From positions 1 to 64,000 of the forward strand of contig CM053244.1 of NCBI GenBank assembly GCA_028583405.1: a stretch of 64,000 nucleotides of DNA, given 5' to 3'. Under the pieces are notes generated by a model, which did not search any database, had not been told where the DNA came from, and worked only from the letters and a program-made list of their open reading frames with translations. Origin of the DNA: Pogonophryne albipinna. Taxonomy: Eukaryota > Chordata > Actinopteri > Perciformes > Artedidraconidae. This document shows, one piece after another, positions 1 through 9,818 of the stretch. The position numbers and the translations under genes were made by a program. Position 1 is the stretch's first letter, and each line of letters starts with the position of its first letter.

Positions 1-470
1 CCTCAACACCCAGAGCCTTCAGCATTTCTGGGTGGATCTCATCCACTCCCGGGGCTTTGCCACTGTGGAGTTGTTTGACGACCTCAGTGACCTCCCCCCG
101 GGAGATTGGTGTTGATCCCCCGTCATACTCCAGCTCTGCCTCTAACATAGAGGGCGGAGTTGTCGTGTTCATGAGTTCATCAAAGTGTTCCTTCCAACGC
201 CCTAACACTCCATCAGTTGAGGTCAACAACGTCCCATCCTTACTGTACACAGCTTGGATGGTTCCCTGCTTCCCCCTCCTGAGGTGTCGGACAGTTTTCC
301 AGAATAACTTTGGTGCCGCCCGAAAGTCCTTTTCCATGTCTTCTCCGAACTTCTCCCACACCCGCTGCTTTGCCTCGGCCACGGCTGAGGCTGCTGCCTT
401 TCGGGCCTGTCGGTACCTTGCAACTGCCTCGGGAGTCCCCCGGGATAACAAATCCCTGAAGACCTCCTTC
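1..470 (-). pseudogene. I/Nimb-like LINE ORF2, middle part (distal fragment)
   Basis: Read on the minus strand, this encodes the linker between the endonuclease and reverse transcriptase of a fish I-superfamily (Nimb-like) LINE. Recognisable stretches are KLFWKTVRHLRRGKQ, GRWKEHFDELMN and the RT-entry motif SGKAPGVDEIHPEMLKALGV. It continues the element at 3917-5400: the proximal part ends ...VREAVRLK and this part resumes KEVFRDLLSRGTPEAV. The two were separated by insertion of the LINE at 471-3916. The RT catalytic domain lies beyond the left edge of the window. The frame appears open here, but nonsense and frameshift mutations in the proximal part make the whole copy a pseudogene. The clade name comes from recall of related fish elements. 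Confidence 0.8.
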
Positions 471-1051
471 TCAATCAATCAATCAATGTTTATTTATATA
501 GCCCAATATCACAAATGTTACATTTGTCTCAGTGGACTTCACAGTTTGTACAAAATATCAGTATGACAATACGACACCCTCTGTCCTTAGACCCTCACAT
601 CGTACAAGGAAAAACTTCCGAAGAAAACCCACAGTTTTAAAGGGAAAAATGGGAGAAACCTCAGGGAGAGCAAGGACGAACAGACGTACAATAGATGCCG
701 TGTGTAAATTGAAAAGATAATACATTTGCAACATAGGTAGTCCAAATGTTTGGAAATGCATGTGTGTATAATAGGAAGATGAATCCACGAGGATATCCAT
801 CCAGGACCTATGATCCATGACCACAGCCACGACTCAAGATCCAGGGCTCGCGATGCAGGACACAGGACCGCAGGATCATCCATGACTCCGGATCCCAGCG
901 TATATAGACACCAAAAAGAAAGAAATTTGGGGAAGCTGGGTTAATCGGAACATGAGAGTACACAGGTATAGACAGAGAGAAGGAAGAAGTAAGATGTCCC
1001 CCGACAAACTAAGCCTATATCAGCAAAACTAGGGGCTGAATCTAATCAGCC

Positions 1052-3551
1052 CTAACTATAAGCTTTATCAAAAAGGAAGGTCTTAAGCGCACTCTTAAAA
1101 ACGGATAGGGTGTCTGCCGCCCGAACACAAACTGGAAGCTGATTCCACAAATGTGGAGCTTGATAAGAAAAGGCTCTGGCTCCCATTGTACTTTTAGAGA
1201 CTCTAGGAACAACCAACAACCCTGCATTCTTGGAACGCAATGCCCTAGTAGGACAGTAGGGTATAATGAGTTCTTTAAGGTAAGATGGCGCCTGCCCATT
1301 AAGGGCTTTGTAGGCGAGAAGAAGAATTTTAAATTCTATCCTGTGTTCTATAGGGAGCCAGTGTAAGGCAGCCAGAACAGGAGTAATGTGGTCCCTTTTC
1401 CTAACTCTGGTTAGTACACGAGCTGCAGCATTTTGAATCAGCTGAAGCGACTTGACTGACTTCTTGGTACACCCTGATAATAAAGAGTTACAATAATCCA
1501 GCCTTGAAGTAAGTGGAAGATTCATCATTGACACGTACAAACTGAGAGCGTTCAGATAGATAGGACCTAAACCAGCCTAAAGCAGTTCCCTGTATGCCAA
1601 CTAAGTGCTCTAGTCTTTGCAATAAGATATCATGATCGATAGTATCAAATGCAGCACTGAGATCGAGCAAAACAAGAATAGAGACAAGTCCCTTGTCAGA
1701 GGCTATTAGAATGTCATTTGTGACTTTAACCCGAGCTGTCTCTGTGCTATGATGTGTTCTAAAGCCAGACTGAATATCTTCAAATAAATCATTGTTTTTT
1801 AAGTAATCACACAACTGTTTTGCGACTGCTTTCTCAAGAATTTTTGAGAGGAACGGAAGATTAGAAATAGGTCTATAATTGGCTAAAACCTCTGGATCGA
1901 GGTTGTGCTTTTTAAGAAGCGGTTTTATCACTGCTACTTTGAATGATTGTGGAACATAGCCTGATAATAAAGACATATTCATAATATTTAATAAAGAAGT
2001 GCTAATTAATGGAAAAACTTCCTTCAACAGCTTAGTTGGAATTGGGTCTAACATGCACGTTGATGGTTTAGAAGAGAGAATCATTTAATTTAATTGTTCA
2101 AGGTTAATGGCTGAAAAGCATTCTAGTTTACTATCTAGTGTAATATTAGAACTTACGTTACCGGGAGCTGTTGATAACACTATACTGGTCAAAGGCAAGA
2201 GGTCATTAATTTTGTTTCTAAGAGTAACAATTTTATCGTTAAAAAAGCACATAAAATCATTACTACTGAGTGCTATGGGAATAGAAGGCTCAATCGAGCT
2301 GTGGCTCTCTGTCAGCCTGGCTACAGTGCTGAAAAGAAATCTTGCATTATTCTTATTCTCATCTATTAATGAAGAGTAGTAGGCTGCTCTCGCTTTACGC
2401 AGTGCTTTCTTATATTCATTGAGAGTAATATGCCAAATTAAACAAGATTCTTCAAGTTTAGTGGAACGCCATATCCTTTCAAGTTGTCTCGACTTTTGCT
2501 TTATTTTGCGGGTTTCGGCATTATGCCATGGAGCTAATCTATGTTGTTTTATTTTCTTCTTTTTCAAAGGAGCAACAGAGTCTAATTTTATTCGCAGCAC
2601 ATCTGTAGCACTATCAACAACATGATCAATTTGGGGTGGTGTACATTTTGTATAAGTTTCCTCCCTTACATGCAGACATGCTATCGAGTTAAATATTGGT
2701 GGAATCTCTTCCTTAAATTTGGCTATAGCACTAACAGATAGGTTTCTGCTGCAGGAGCTTTTGACTAATGCTTTGTAGTCTAGTAACAGTACTTCAAAAG
2801 TTACTAAGAAATGGTCGGATAAAGCAGGATTATGCGGTTCGACTAATAGTTGCTCAATTTCAATACCATAAGTCAGAACAAGGTCGAGAGTGTGATTATA
2901 GCAGTGGGTTGGTTTATTTACACTCTGACAAAAACCAACAGAATCTAATATAGAGTTAAATGCAACAGTAAGGCTATTTTTATCATCGTCAACATGAATA
3001 TTAAAGTCACCGACGATAATTACTTTATCTGTTTTAAGAACCAGCGTTGATAAAAACTCAGATAATTCTGATAAGAATTCTGAATAAGGACCTGGTGCAC
3101 GGTACACTGTAATAAATAAGATTGGCTGCAAAGTTTTCCAGGTCGGATGCGTAAGACTAAAAACGAGACTTTCAAAGGAGGTATAATTTAATTTTGGTTT
3201 AGTATTGATAAGTAAACTTGAGTCAAAGATTGCTGCAACTCCACCTCCTCGGCCTGTGCCTCGGGCAATATGAGTATTGATATGGCTGGGTGGAGTGGCC
3301 TCATTTATGCTGACATATTCTTCATGTCTCAACCAAGTTTCAGTGAGACAGCATATATCAATATTATAATCTGATATTAAATCATTTACCAATATTGCTT
3401 TAGATGCTAGAGATCTTATGTTTAAGAGACCACATTTAATATTCCTGTTTTGTTGCACTGTAGTAGTTGTTACATTTACTTTTATTAGGTTATTATGTAT
3501 GACACCTCTATTAGGTTTTACCTTTAATTGTCCTTGGGTAGACACACACAC
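1052..3551 (-). pseudogene. L2-type ORF2 (endonuclease-RT), core deleted
   Basis: The protein begins near 3551 with an APE-type endonuclease: TETWLRHEEY, GDFNIHVDDD and the terminal ALSDHFLVTFE. It continues into the RT entry (LANYRPISNLPFLSKILEK, LLDLSAAFDTIDHDIL). A TAA stop interrupts the frame at 2085-2087 between EQLN and MILSSKP. Near 1505-1520 the text jumps from [10 protein letters not shown] directly to [13 protein letters not shown]. The piece normally between them (PQGS, the YADD catalytic motif and the thumb entry) is missing, and the frame shifts at the junction. The C-terminal part ([19 protein letters not shown] to [10 protein letters not shown]) is well preserved and ends at 1052. 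The protein cannot be catalytically active. L2 assignment is by family resemblance. Confidence 0.88.
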
Positions 3552-3665
3552 CGCTAATATTGGGTATTTTATTGGGTTCGGGATTCCTATGGATGACTGC
3601 CTAGGAGAGAGCGCAGAGAAGCGTGTAAGACTGCGACTCCGCCTCCTGGTCTCAACTCCAGTTTG

Positions 3666-3914
3666 TCATGGATTAAGTCCACAAAGCCCTGAAATGTTTG
3701 CCGAAATGAGATCTGCACCTTCCAAAGTAGGATGAATGCCGTCTCTCTTAATCAGACCAGGTTTTCCCCAGAAGGCTGTCCAATTATTTACGAAGCCCAC
3801 ATTGTTTGCTGGGCACCACCAAGACAACCAGCGCTGAAATGATGACATGCGGCTATACATGTCATCATTGATCAGATTGGGGAGGGGACCAGAGAAGATT
3901 ACGGTGTCCGACAT
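3666..3914 (-). pseudogene. L2-type ORF1 C-terminus, SGNH/esterase-like
   Basis: About 80 residues on the minus strand: VIFSGPLPNLINDDMYSRM near the start, then WCPANNVGFVNNW, and the block RDGIHPTLEGADLIS, which resembles the Asp-x-x-His catalytic block of the SGNH hydrolase domain found in ORF1 of CR1/L2 LINEs. It begins exactly at the junction with the interrupted I/Nimb LINE, so the 5' part of ORF1 was lost by truncation at insertion. It ends at a TGA about 115 bp before the first ORF2 methionine considered here. Confidence 0.65.
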
Positions 3915-3916
3915 TG

Positions 3917-5400
3917 TTCTTCAGTCGGACGGCTTCCCTGACCACCGGTGTCCACCAGGAGGTTCGAGGGTTACCGCCCCTTGAGGCACCTAAGACCTTG
4001 AGACCACAGCTCCCCGCCGCGGCTTTGGCAATAGAGGCTTTGAACACCGACCACTCTGGTTCAATGTCCCCAACCTCCACAGGAATGCCCGAAAAGCTCC
4101 GCCGGAGGTGTGAGTTGAAGGCCTCCTGAACTTGGGCCTCCTCCAGACGTTCCCAGTTCACCCGAACTACACGTTTGGGCTTACCAGGTTTATCCAGAGG
4201 CTTCCCCCGCCACTCGACCTAACTCACCACCAGATGGTGATCAGTTGACAACTCCGCCCCTCTCTTTACCCGAGTGTCCAAAACATACGGCCTCAGGTCC
4301 GATGATACGATAACAAAATCGATCATGGACCTTCTGCCTAGGGTGCTCTGGTACCACGTACACTTATGAGCATCCTTATGTTCGAACATGGTGTTTGTTA
4401 TGGCCAATCCATGACTAGCACAGAAGTCCAGTAACAAACCACCACTCCGGTTCAGATCAGGGGGGCCGTTCCTCCCAATCACGCCCCTCCAAGTGTCTCC
4501 ATCATTGCCCACATGTGCGTTGAAGTCTCCCAGCAAGATTAAAGAGTCCCCTTCAGGAGCCCCATACAGGACTCTTTCCAGGGTCTCCAAGAAGGCCGTA
4601 TACTCCGAACTGCTGTTTGGTGCATAAGCACACACATCAGTCAGAGTTTTCCCCCCTATAACCCGCAGGCGTAGGGAGGCAACCCTCTCGTCCACTAGGC
4701 CCTAGGGTAAACTCCAACAACGAAGCACCCAACCGGGGATTTGTGAGTATCCCCACACCCGCCCGGCGCCTCACACCTTGAGCAACTCCGGAGAAGAATA
4801 GAGTCCAACCCCTATCCAGAAGTAAGGTTCCAGAGCCGACGCTGTGCGTAGAGGTGAGCCCAACCAGATCCAACTAGTAACGCTCCACCTCCCGCACAAG
4901 CTCCGGCTCCTTCCCCCCCAGAGAGGTGACGTTCCACGTCCCCAAAGTCAGCTTCTGTCGCCCGGGTCTGGTCCGTCGAGACCCTCTGCTTTCACTGCCA
5001 CCCTTCTGGCAGCGCACCCGACCCCATCGCTGTTTCCCGTAGGTGGTGGGCCCGCGGGACGGAGAAGCGGAGGTGTTGCCCACGTTGCCTTTTCGGGCTG
5101 TGCCCGGCCGGGCTCCGTGGCAAGCCCGGCCACCAGACGCTCGCTGACGAGTCCTCCTTCTGGGCCTGGCTCCAGAAGGGGGCCCCGGGCTTCCTCCGGG
5201 CCGGGTATCCTCACTTCTTGTTTTTTCTTTCATGAGGTCTTTTTGAACCAATCTTAGTCTGGCCCCTTGCCTGAGACCAATTTGCCATGGGAGACCCTAC
5301 CAGGAACACAAGGTTCCAGACAACACAGCCCCCAAGTTCATCAGGGCACACAAACCTCTCTACCACGGTAAGGTGCTGGTTCTTCAGAGAGGTGGCACCA
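3917..5400 (-). pseudogene. I/Nimb-like LINE, 5' UTR and endonuclease (proximal fragment)
   Basis: The minus strand shows a 5' leader (about 5400-5250), a basic Pro/Arg-rich N-terminus, then LTLGTWNVTSLGGKEPELVRE, the start of an APE endonuclease. Further motifs are [57 protein letters not shown] and the terminal STDHHLVVS. Damage seen: a TAG stop at about 4874 (ERY*LDLVG, consistent with CAG to TAG), a frameshift near 4695 caused by a small duplication (CCTAGGGCCTA), and further frame changes near 4200. The reading frame stops at 3917, where the L2-type element was inserted, and resumes at 470. The 5' end looks nearly complete, so this was a near full-length copy. Confidence 0.82.
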
Positions 5401-5757
5401 TCATACGTAATTTGTTTTTTCTGAAGCTTTCTGCAGATATATAGTGAAATCTTCATAATGCTGCTTCCTAGCTGTGTGTGGGAGCTCAAGGCCGGAGCGA
5501 TGTCCTGTTTATGAATAACTCTTTGTATTCTGTCAGTGTCTGCACCTGACCTTGCTACTCTGTTATAGCAGGCTAAAACTTTCTTATGAGACTTTTCCCT
5601 TTATTTTCCTATCCAATCCATCAAACCTTGGGATTGGTGATCTTGTCTATTTATTTTATAGTCATAGCAATCTCATGAGCACAATAAGCATATCATGTAA
5701 TAATAAGAATCCTTCTGGTAATGTTATATAAAAATAGACTCCACAACAGACTATAGC
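5401..5757. other. Unassigned AT-rich segment
   Basis: I see no gene or recognisable repeat here. It separates the 5' end of the I/Nimb-like LINE from the hAT relic. Confidence 0.4.
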
Positions 5758-5759
5758 AC

Positions 5760-6262
5760 CCCTTGCTGTTAAATACCGACTATGTGCAATATGTGCACTA
5801 CAAAAAAAATCCATGCATTGGTTTCACTGTAAGCAACTCCTCTGTCACTTCAAACTTGTCATAAACACCATGGACATATGACATCTGAGCGGTTTCAGTG
5901 ATGTCCGTGCTCTCATCAAGAGCCACAGAGTATGCACGGAAAAGTTTGGCTTTGTCGCAGACAGGCTGATGTTGCTAAACTGACCCTTCTTTTCCGGACA
6001 GACTATACTTGCAGCCTGCAACATGCACTTTTATACAAACTCGCCTTCCGTAAACGTCTTTCCCGCCTTAGCAATCATCCCACTCACCACATAGCTAGCT
6101 TCGACTGCTAAATCAGCCTCATTGCTTCCTTTCTTGAAGAGATGTTGTTGCTTCCATAGAATATTTTTTAGCTCTGTGACTCTTTTCTCTCTCTCGTCTC
6201 CCAGGTATTTTGCATACTCTGCATGTTTAGTTGAGTAGTGACGTTTGACGTTATACTCCTGG
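5760..6262 (-). pseudogene. hAT-type transposase relic (BED/GTF2IRD2-like family)
   Basis: The minus-strand translation from about 6260 gives QEYNVKRHYSTKHAEYAKYL, a zinc-finger-like His/His block. It is followed by GDEREKRVTELKNILWKQQ, FKKGSNEADLAVEASYVVS and KTFTEGEFV, an in-frame stop, then KCMLQAASIVCPEKKGQFS and NISLSA. This order matches the N-terminal half of vertebrate and fish hAT-derived proteins of the ZBED/FAM200/GTF2IRD2 type. After NISLSA a deletion or frameshift joins a later segment (RARTSLKPLRCH in one frame), where an aspartate-containing DEST-type block would be expected. No open frame survives, so this is a decayed fragment with no visible termini. Confidence 0.7.
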
Positions 6263-6404
6263 TATACGTCAAATAATAATCCTATGTAATAAAGGACTGG
6301 CTTATCTATAGCCAGTTGAGTAGCACTTGAAATGTTTGGCTCTATGAAACCTGATGTACTTATATGATTCTGTTTTCTTCAAGGTTGTGTCTTCCTGGTC
6401 GAAT

Positions 6405-6465
6405 GTACTTATTGTAAGTCGCTTTGGATAAAAGTGTCAGCTAAATGCAATGTAATGTAATGTAT
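6405..6465 (+). repeat. Truncated SINE/LINE 3' tail (V-SINE type)
   Basis: The sequence GTAAGTCGCTTTGGATAAAA followed by a short TAATG-type repeat is the 3' tail also seen at the end of the V-SINE at 57161-57324. No tRNA-like head is present here. Confidence 0.6.
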
Positions 6466-6771
6466 ACAGCGATTTTCTCTGTGCATATAAGGCACATTGC
6501 GTTTCCCCTGTACTCGACAAAAAATGTTCAGTCTCCCACTTCTCCTGACATTTTCTGTGGTCATCATCGACTTTTCTTTTCCCTGAAAGTTTTGATGAAG
6601 ACAGGACTGGGCGATATATTTTCCTTCCACTCTGTGTTACTCTTGGATCATTGTGATTGATTCTGCTGTGTTACATCGGAGGGGGGAGGCTGCCAGCAGC
6701 GGAATCAATCAACAAACATTTTTTTAAATCTAAAAGCGCAAACGCGCGGGCCAGATTAACACTATTACATG

Positions 6772-7246
6772 CAGGGGCGGTTCTAGGGGGGGGGGGGGGG
6801 CAGTGCCCCCCTAACACTGACCTCTGACCCCCCTGTGCCCCCCCTAACAATGAAAAGTTTTTTTTTATTTTTTTAAATGTATATTTTCTGGTACTCGGTT
6901 TGCCAAAAACCGCAGGATTTTGTTGCTGTAATGTGAGATTGTGCAGACACCCTTATGTAAAGTAGAGATGTAACTGTTCATTGCCTTTATTTTTATATAA
7001 ATATGGTGTTAGTGCAAACATTGCACTATAACTTAAGATGAAGCTAACAGTAATAACTATAAGATTTATCTGAAATAAATAAGTGTACTGAAACAAATAC
7101 CAATAACTGTATTGCATTGTTTTCTTATGCGCAATTACTTCATACTGTCTAGTTCTCTTTTTCGTCCTGCATTTATTGTGCCCCCCTCAGAAAATAACTG
7201 GCCCCCCAGTGGCCCCCTCAGTCAAATTGGTCTAGAACCGCCACTG
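6772..7246. mobile_element. hAT-type MITE with 8-bp TSD ATTACATG
   Basis: A 475-bp element with inverted ends CAGGGGCGGTTCTAG and CTAGAACCGCCACTG (14 of 15 match). It is flanked by perfect 8-bp copies ATTACATG at 6764-6771 and 7247-7254, the target duplication length of hAT transposons. Both ends carry G/C-rich subterminal runs (poly-G then GTGCCCCCC at the left; CCCCCCAGTGGCCCCC at the right). The interior is AT-rich and noncoding. The perfect duplication suggests recent insertion. Confidence 0.85.
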
Positions 7247-7254
7247 ATTACATG

Positions 7255-8003
7255 ATATCAACAACGGGGCCATGACAAACTGGAGTCTGAGAAACTGGAG
7301 TCTGAGACACCTGATCTAGAGAATTCGAACAGCTCTTATCATGGCTGCCACTGAAGTACTTCCGGGTAATTTCACTCCGTTAGGAAGGTTCCTAAGCTAA
7401 ACTGACAATTCAACCGCAGCCGAAGTAACCAATAAAGTGAACAGAAGAAGAAGACAGACAGGAAGTAAACACTAAAGGGACAGAGGAAGAATACAAACAG
7501 GGGCTGCAGTCGAATAGTCCATTTAGCTTAGGAGCCGCAGCATTTGCCGTCAAACAACAGTCGGCCGTTCACGGAAACAACCGATTATGACCGAGAAATG
7601 ATATCATGAAAGTTACGGTGCTTATTAAGCATTTTAAAATGTATGTGGTAAGTTGCCAAAGTGCTTTGTTTTGAACGTTCATCAGTATTATAATCAAAAA
7701 GAGAAATATGAACGTTAGTTTTTACTGAAATGATCAAATAAAGTCAACATTTCACAGTCTTTACTGAGCTGTGTGGAGTTTGTTCAACTTTTAAAAGATG
7801 TTTGAATGGTGATATACACAGTGATAGATGTTAAGGACTAACGTTTATAATAAATACATTTGTATTGATTTTAAGATCTTTTCATAGTTCATACAATCAT
7901 ACGTACTGGGATCATTTGTATTAATGTGGACCGGAGGGAGAGGGTGACGACGAGCATAAGTTTCACTTTCCTTTTTTATTTCAATTCCAACTTTGGTCAT
8001 GAA
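7255..8003. other. Noncoding segment with diverged repeat pieces
   Basis: No gene is seen. At about 7450-7500 there is one diverged copy of the roughly 40-bp AGGAAGTAAACACTAA unit that is tandemly repeated at 8387-8529. At about 7720-7765 there is a piece (AATAAAGTCAACATTTCACAG) resembling the terminal repeat of the short MITE at 20069-20245. Confidence 0.4.
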
Positions 8004-8386
8004 GAATATGTTTCTCTGTTGTCCACGTTCATAAAGCATAAAACAACAGCATCAGAGCACGGTGCAGAGTCTCTAGATGAGTTTACAGTAGTCCCTCATT
8101 CTTATTCTACATCCATGTTGTAGTCCGCTGTATAGAAAACTGTAGTTTCCATAGTTTCCCCACAGCAGCAGACGCACATTTATGACGTCCGCTGGCGCAT
8201 CATAAACACGTCAGATAGTGAAAGTGCAGTCGGATTCTCTAAAGTACCGCAGTCTCTTCTCCTAAATCCTTTTGAATTCTCCTATCCACTATACCTTAAC
8301 CCCATGGCGTTTCACTCAGAGGTCAAGGAATAGACGATAGGGTTAGAATTTAGGAGCTGATTTTTGGATTATCCGACCGCAACCAG

Positions 8387-8529
8387 GAAGTAAACACTAA
8401 CAGGAACAGAAGAAGAATACAGACAGGAAGTAAACAAAAAGGGAACAGAAGAAGAATACAGACAGGAAGTAAACACTAACAGGAACAGAAGAAGAATACA
8501 GACAGGAAGTAAACAATAAAGGGAACAGA
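8387..8529. repeat. 40-bp minisatellite, about 3.5 units
   Basis: Tandem units beginning CAGGAAGTAAACACTAACAG and continuing GAACAGAAGAAGAATACAGA, with alternating CACTAAC and CAAAAAG variants. Confidence 0.85.
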
Positions 8530-8650
8530 GTCGAAGTACGTCTTTAGCAAGGCGGTGAGAGATGCTAAACGACAATACTCCAGTTCTCAGCTAACGACTC
8601 TGCTTCTGTATGGCGTGGTCTAAGGCCCCGTCCACACGGAGACGATATCA

Positions 8651-9818
8651 GTTGAATCAGGACCCCCTGCAGTTCGCCTACAGAGCCAACAGGTATGTGG
8701 ACGACGCTGTCAACATGGCCTTTCACTTCCTCCTCCAGCACCTGGACACAGCAGGAACCTACGCCAGGATCCTGTTTGTGGACTTCAGCTCTGCCTTCAA
8801 CACCATCATCCCGGCACTGCTGCAGGACAAGCTCTCCCAGCTGCACGTGCCCGACTCCACCTGCAGGTGTATCACAGACTTCCTGTCTGACAGGAAGCAG
8901 CACGTGAGGCTGGGGAAACACCTCTCTGATCCCCGGACCATCAGCACTGGTTCCCCTCAAGGCTGCGTTCTTTCCCCTCTGCTCTTCTCCCTGTACACCA
9001 ACAGCTGCACCTCCAGTCACCAGTCTGTCAAGCTCCTGAAGTTCAGACGACACCACCCTCATCTCTGGTGGGGACGAGTCTGCCTACAGGTGGGAGATGG
9101 ACCATCTGGTGACCTGGTGCAGGGACAACCACCTGGAGCTTAATGCTCTAAAGGCAGTGGAGATGGTTATGGACTTCAGGAAGAACGCAGCCCCACCCAC
9201 CCCCGTCCCCATCACTCTGTGTGACTCCCCAGTAACTGCTGTGGAGTCTTTCCGCTTCCTGGGCACCATCATCGCCCAGGACCTCAAATGGGAGCAGAAC
9301 ATCTGCTCCCTCATCAAAAAAGCCCAGCAGAGGATGTTCTTCCTGAGGCAGCTGAAGAAATTCAACCTGCCAAAGACGATGATGGTGAACTTCTACACCT
9401 CCATCATGGAGTCCATCCTCACCTCCTCCATCACCATCTGGTACGTTGCAGCCACAGCCAAGGATAAGGGCAGGCTGCAGCGTGTCATCCGCTCTGCAGA
9501 AAAGGTGATCGGCTGCAATCTGCCATCCCTCCACGACCTGCACACTTCCAGAACCCTGAGGCAGGCAGGGAAGATAGTGGCCGACCCCTCCCACCGATGA
9601 CACAAACTGTTCACCCCCCTCCCCTCTGGCAGGAGGCTGCGCTCCATCAGGACCAAAACCTCTCGCCACCTGAACAGTTTCTTCCCCTCTGCTACCAGCC
9701 TCTTAAACAAGGCCCGCCCCCCCCCCACTTACCTCAGCCACAATGCAGACTCTATGCATTACATTAATGCACACACAATGTACACTATATCTGTTTTCTT
9801 GTCCTTTTTATTGCTGCC
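8651..9818 (+). pseudogene. Rex1-type LINE reverse transcriptase, copy 1
   Basis: Plus-strand RT of the fish Rex1 (CR1-related) family, 5'-truncated so that it starts at LNQDPLQFAYRANRYVDDAV. Visible RT blocks: RILFVDFSSAFNTIIP (catalytic Asp region), STGSPQGCVLSPLLFSLYTN, a broken FADD motif, ESFRFLGTIIAQDLKWEQN and QQRMFFLRQLKKFNLP. At 9043-9055 two bases are missing from what should read KLLKFADDTTLIS. The frame therefore shifts inside the catalytic motif and continues in the frame starting at 9097. The C-terminal domain ends early at DPSHR-stop (9598), though similar sequence continues in frame. No 3' tail is present because the duplication junction cuts the element. It is dead. Confidence 0.88.

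Larger units (their letters stand above)
471..3916 (-). mobile_element. L2-type LINE, 5'-truncated, nested in I/Nimb LINE
   Basis: A minus-strand non-LTR retrotransposon. Its 3' end at 471 carries a short (ATTG)n tail and an AATAAA-like tail region, as expected for L2/CR1-group LINEs. Order in its own sense: end of ORF1 (SGNH-esterase-like), ORF2 endonuclease, RT, and about 580 bp of 3' UTR. The host LINE reads continuously across the two flanks if one GAA is counted once, so the target duplication is about 3 bp. The same 3' UTR recurs at 17573-19412. Confidence 0.85.
8004..9818. repeat. 1815-bp tandem duplication, copy 1
   Basis: Every position I compared here reappears exactly 1815 bp downstream. 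Copy 1 begins at GAATATGTTTCTCTG (8004). Bases immediately before differ (8003 A versus 9818 C), and the match ends at 11635. The junction shows a 2-bp overlap (GA). The unit contains a short unique stretch, a 40-bp minisatellite and most of a Rex1 LINE. Confidence 0.93.

Noticed and set aside
4844..5257. 137-codon Pro/Ser-rich plus-strand frame
   Set aside because: Antisense shadow of the basic N-terminus of the I/Nimb-like LINE.
8565..9062. 165-codon frame on the minus strand of Rex1 (and its duplicate at 10380-10877)
   Set aside because: It is the antisense of conserved reverse transcriptase codons and has no family resemblance.
9148..9669. 173-codon minus-strand frame, and the duplicate at 10963-11484
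   Set aside because: Antisense shadow of the Rex1 C-terminal region.
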